This document shows, one piece after another, positions 6,856-9,639 of a stretch of 9,639 bases of DNA. Each line of letters begins with the position of its first letter. Position 1 is the first letter of the stretch. The stretch lies in NCBI GenBank assembly GCA_024409145.1, contig JAKSUF010000036.1, forward strand, positions 1 to 9,639, written 5' to 3'. Under the pieces are notes generated by a model. That model made no database searches and had not been told where the DNA came from. It worked only from the letters and a program-made list of their open reading frames with translations. Both the position numbers and the translations under genes were made by a program. The DNA is from an archaeon (GTDB lineage Archaea > Methanobacteriota > Methanobacteria > Methanobacteriales > Methanobacteriaceae).

Positions 6856-6900
6856 AAAAAAATAATTTAAGATTTTAATAAATTATTAAATCTTAAATTA
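6856..6900 (-). terminator. 13-bp inverted repeat plus T7 between RPA and radA genes
   Basis: TAATTTAAGATTT (6863-6875) and AAATCTTAAATTA (6888-6900) are exact reverse complements with a 12-base loop. The structure begins nine bases past the RPA stop. On the minus strand the stem runs directly into seven T (complement of 6856-6862). This is the layout of an intrinsic terminator. Only 47 bases separate its stem from the radA ATG, so it also overlaps any radA promoter and could act as an operator or attenuator. Confidence 0.55.
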
Positions 6901-6909
6901 ATATCTACA

Positions 6910-9330
6910 TTAGTATTCCTTAGAAATAATTTTCTTAGGATTAAGTCTAATCTCTTCATTGTATTCATTGAAATTAACATCTGCTATAACTTCTAAAGTT
7001 AAACCTTCAAGATTATCAACTTTACCATCTAAGAAACCATAATCTCCACTTTCTTCAACAATTTCAATAATTTCATCTAAAGGCATTTCAAGTAATTCTT
7101 CAGCCAACTTATTAAAGAATGTAATTTGAATGTCTCCAGTATCATCCATAAGCCTACCTGGAATCATTAAAAGATAATTAGGTTTATCTATATCTTGACC
7201 ACAGTAATCACAGATGAATGTTTGATTTTCATCTTCTTGTAATGTACTATTACAATGAGGACATCTAGGAACTAAAAGTTTACCTGAGAAAACATCAGTA
7301 AATGTTCCTCTAATACGTATATTTGAGTCTTCTTCTTCAAGAGCCTCAATATCCTTATGGACATATAACATATTTTGTAATTCTTCTATATCTGGAATAG
7401 AATCTAATTCTTTAGAAGATGGTTTTAATATATTTAATTCATTACTTACACTTAATTCATATCTTTCATTATTAAATCGAACACTAGGATTTTGAATCTT
7501 AATAGCATCACCAAAAGAATATGGTATATTCTGCATATCCCATAAAACAACTCTAATAGATCCAGTTTCGTCTCCAATATCCATATTTCCAACCCAACCA
7601 GAACCTCCATCTTGTCTTTGGAATTTTCTTGGTTCTTGAATATCTAAAACTCTACCAATAATCTTAATATTCCTATCATCTTCTTCAACTTCATCAATCT
7701 TTTTAGATTCATAAATCATTTCTTCTAAAGTTTCAAAAGATGGAAGATATCTAGCTTCATTAGACTCTTCAGGTAATCTAATTACCCTAGTTGTTTTACC
7801 TGCATTAAGTTCAACTGCATACATACCCATTCTAGTTCTAGCATTTTCAATTTTAAGTGCTTCACCAATATTAAATTGATACTCTGCTTTTTGATCCCAA
7901 AATGATACTCTTACTAAACCGGTTTCATCTGCAACCTCACCAGAACAAACTTTTCCAGTAGAACCATCATCTCTTTCAAATTCACGAATATTATTAAGAG
8001 TAATTAATCTACCCATAATATCTACTTCTTCACCATCATCATCAATGACATCAGGATCTTGGATTTCACAAATTTTCATTGGAACTAATTTTTGACCATA
8101 TTCTCGTAAAACAGCTATAAGGTCACTATCATCATCAGGATTAATGATAATTTCAGTATTCCAATTTGTATTAACTCTATATCCAGAAGAAGCATAATCA
8201 TCGTATTCGATATTACCTCCAACAATCTTAATAATATCTCCTTTAGAAATTTCTAATTTAGTATCATCTCCCCAAAGAGTGATTCTAATAGAACCAGTAT
8301 CATCACTAATTTCTAAAGATTTAACATAACCATCAGTACCATCTTGTCTTTTAAAAGTTATAGTATCTAATACTTTAGTTACAACACCAAGTAAAGTTAC
8401 ATCTTTAACTTCATTAGCATTTTCAATCTTAAATAATTCCTCTTTGAACTCAGGAATATCATATCTCTTATCTTCAGGGTCAATTTTAGCAATTCTTCCA
8501 TCCCAATGAGATAAAGAAATTTCACCATTTCTTTCTCTAGATTGCTCATTAAGAATTTTGACAATATCTCCTTCTTTAAGATCCAACATATCAATTAATT
8601 TCACATCTTTATTCCATAAAGTATAACTAATTTTTCCAGTTTCATCTTGGATTTCAAGAGAAGTTACTTTACCTTTTTTACCATTACTTTCATAAGAACG
8701 AATAGAAGGAACTCTTACAACTCTTCCAATAATACTAACGGTTTCATCTGGAACAATATCACCAATATCAGTAAATACCTCATTATAAATTGGGAAATCA
8801 TCAATATTTTGAGGATATGCTTCATTAGATTTATCAATAGTTTTCATTCCAGATCTAGGAGACATATGAAGTTCTTTTCCTCCCCTATATCCTTCTTTAC
8901 ATTCAACACCAGTTAATAGAACAATATCTCCTTCATTAACATATTTAAGAAGTTTAATATTTTCAGTCCAAAGAACAACTCTTAAATCACCAGTATCATC
9001 TGCAAGTTGAATATTACAAAGTTTACCGTCTTTACCTTTTCTAGAAGTGAATAATTTAGGATTAGAAATTGCCATAATCCTACCTACAACCTGAATATCA
9101 TGATTACCTGGTTCAAAATCAGAAATTTTACTTACTGAACCATCAAGACTTTCTGAAATTGGTTCAACTTTTTCATCAACTAATGAACCAGTAATCATAT
9201 CAATGATTGCACCATCATCCATAAATTCCATATCAGCATATTCTTCTTTTAAACTATTAAATTTTGCAATAAAATCTTCTTGAGAGATTTTATCTTTTAC
9301 TTTTTCATATTCTTCATAAATTTTTTCCAT
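6910..9330 (-). CDS. rpa: Replication protein A (RPA), six OB folds with zinc ribbon
   Basis: This 806-residue protein is an archaeal single-stranded DNA-binding protein expected to coat ssDNA in replication, repair and recombination. After a helical N terminus (1-70), OB folds lie near 70-168, 190-285, 300-400, 415-520, 545-640 and 660-800. Each is marked by a DxTG turn (T113, T231, T345, T470, T589, T731). In the first five, a conserved tryptophan follows (W121, W239, W353, W478, W597) and a basic, glycine-rich hairpin precedes (for example FKRQDG at 326-331). The last fold carries a zinc ribbon, C690-x2-C693-x13-C707-x2-C710. The known four-fold RPA of Methanocaldococcus jannaschii is shorter (about 645 residues). 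The ATG has GTGAGGG (9337-9343) upstream. radA follows on the same strand. No frameshift is visible. The symbol is generic; the protein may be annotated only as an OB-fold protein. Confidence 0.93.
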   Translation of the reverse strand: MEKIYEEYEKVKDKISQEDFIAKFNSLKEEYADMEFMDDGAIIDMITGSLVDEKVEPISESLDGSVSKISDFEPGNHDIQVVGRIMAISNPKLFTSRKGKDGKLCNIQLADDTGDLRVVLWTENIKLLKYVNEGDIVLLTGVECKEGYRGGKELHMSPRSGMKTIDKSNEAYPQNIDDFPIYNEVFTDIGDIVPDETVSIIGRVVRVPSIRSYESNGKKGKVTSLEIQDETGKISYTLWNKDVKLIDMLDLKEGDIVKILNEQSRERNGEISLSHWDGRIAKIDPEDKRYDIPEFKEELFKIENANEVKDVTLLGVVTKVLDTITFKRQDGTDGYVKSLEISDDTGSIRITLWGDDTKLEISKGDIIKIVGGNIEYDDYASSGYRVNTNWNTEIIINPDDDSDLIAVLREYGQKLVPMKICEIQDPDVIDDDGEEVDIMGRLITLNNIREFERDDGSTGKVCSGEVADETGLVRVSFWDQKAEYQFNIGEALKIENARTRMGMYAVELNAGKTTRVIRLPEESNEARYLPSFETLEEMIYESKKIDEVEEDDRNIKIIGRVLDIQEPRKFQRQDGGSGWVGNMDIGDETGSIRVVLWDMQNIPYSFGDAIKIQNPSVRFNNERYELSVSNELNILKPSSKELDSIPDIEELQNMLYVHKDIEALEEEDSNIRIRGTFTDVFSGKLLVPRCPHCNSTLQEDENQTFICDYCGQDIDKPNYLLMIPGRLMDDTGDIQITFFNKLAEELLEMPLDEIIEIVEESGDYGFLDGKVDNLEGLTLEVIADVNFNEYNEEIRLNPKKIISKEY

Positions 9331-9417
9331 ACCAAACCCTCACTGATTATTTATGAAATATCCATTCAACCGCTAATTAAAATCATAATAACTTAAAATT
9401 ATAATAAATTAAGAGTT

Positions 9418-9425
9418 AATATAAA
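9418..9425 (-). promoter_or_regulatory. Candidate RPA TATA box
   Basis: The minus strand reads TTTATATT here, about 90 bases before the RPA ATG. A start near 9393 would give a leader of about 63 bases. The 309-base region 9331-9639 holds this element, the 11-bp tandem repeats beside it and another TATA-like stretch near 9580-9586. I see no gene in it on either strand. Confidence 0.3.
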
Positions 9426-9455
9426 TTAAAATTAAATTAAAATTAAATTAAAATT
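9423..9455. repeat. Three perfect tandem 11-bp repeats upstream of the RPA gene
   Basis: AAATTAAAATT occurs three times without mismatch at 9423-9433, 9434-9444 and 9445-9455. The period is close to one turn of DNA, so the A-tracts are phased and the stretch may be intrinsically curved. It abuts and slightly overlaps the candidate RPA TATA box. Confidence 0.8.
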
Positions 9456-9639
9456 TAATATTAATGTTCTTGTTAAGTTAATTATAGTTTAACTTTATAA
9501 GTATATAATAATTAAGACAGAGCATCTGAAAAGTAATATGATACTAACTAATAATAGTAACCTCCAAATCAAATATCATATATAAGCAAAATATACTATA
9601 GAAAGATTAGTATATAAAAATTCTTATTTATATTATATA

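Noticed and set aside
9500..9560. Possible C/D box guide RNA (CTGA near 9526 and ATGATAC near 9539 on the plus strand)
   Set aside because: Neither a proper C box (RTGATGA) nor a second D box is present at the right spacing.
1..9639. CRISPR array, transposon, integrase, tRNA or rRNA
   Set aside because: No spaced direct repeats of CRISPR type, no transposase or integrase motifs, and no G+C-rich structured RNA island, which would stand out in this AT-rich DNA.

Overview
The window is a piece of a very AT-rich archaeal chromosome, almost certainly from a methanogen of the order Methanobacteriales (Methanobrevibacter or Methanosphaera are the best guesses). The evidence is a heterodisulfide reductase subunit A, an archaeal RadA, a multi-OB-fold archaeal RPA, an archaeal-type serine hydroxymethyltransferase and a methanopterin-linked iron-sulfur flavoprotein, together with AT-saturated spacers and Shine-Dalgarno sites of the GGTGAT/GGAG type. 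The genus is inferred from gene style and composition only. All six genes lie on the minus strand, so in transcription order they run from the right edge of the window to the left.

Right part (about 9639 to 5880): an 806-residue RPA-like single-stranded DNA-binding protein with six OB folds and a zinc ribbon, then radA, the archaeal recombinase. These two should act at the same step, with RPA covering ssDNA and RadA forming the recombination filament. The 94-base spacer between them holds a perfect 13-bp inverted repeat followed by a run of seven T, which looks like a terminator or attenuator. The best radA start is the ATG at 6815, not a TTG nine bases further upstream.

Middle (5744 to 2541): a ten-helix permease of the auxin efflux carrier (AEC) family with unknown substrate, then a 321-base AT-rich spacer, then hdrA. 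HdrA is the flavin-based electron-bifurcating subunit of heterodisulfide reductase, central to methanogenesis. It stands alone here, without hdrB, hdrC or mvhD, and is followed by a convincing hairpin plus T8 terminator.

Left part (2274 to 89): glyA, then a flavoprotein with two [4Fe-4S] motifs related to archaeal dihydromethanopterin reductase (DmrX). Both are expected to work with tetrahydromethanopterin: GlyA loads and unloads its one-carbon unit, and a DmrX would make the reduced cofactor. The neighbourhood is therefore biochemically coherent, although a 221-base spacer with a 22-bp perfect palindrome and several T-runs separates the two genes.

I see no mobile element, CRISPR array, tRNA, rRNA, toxin-antitoxin or defence system. 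The coding content is core metabolism and information processing. The less ordinary observations are the six-OB architecture of the RPA with an apparent internal duplication, the inverted repeat between RPA and radA, and several short tandem or palindromic AT-rich elements in the promoter regions.
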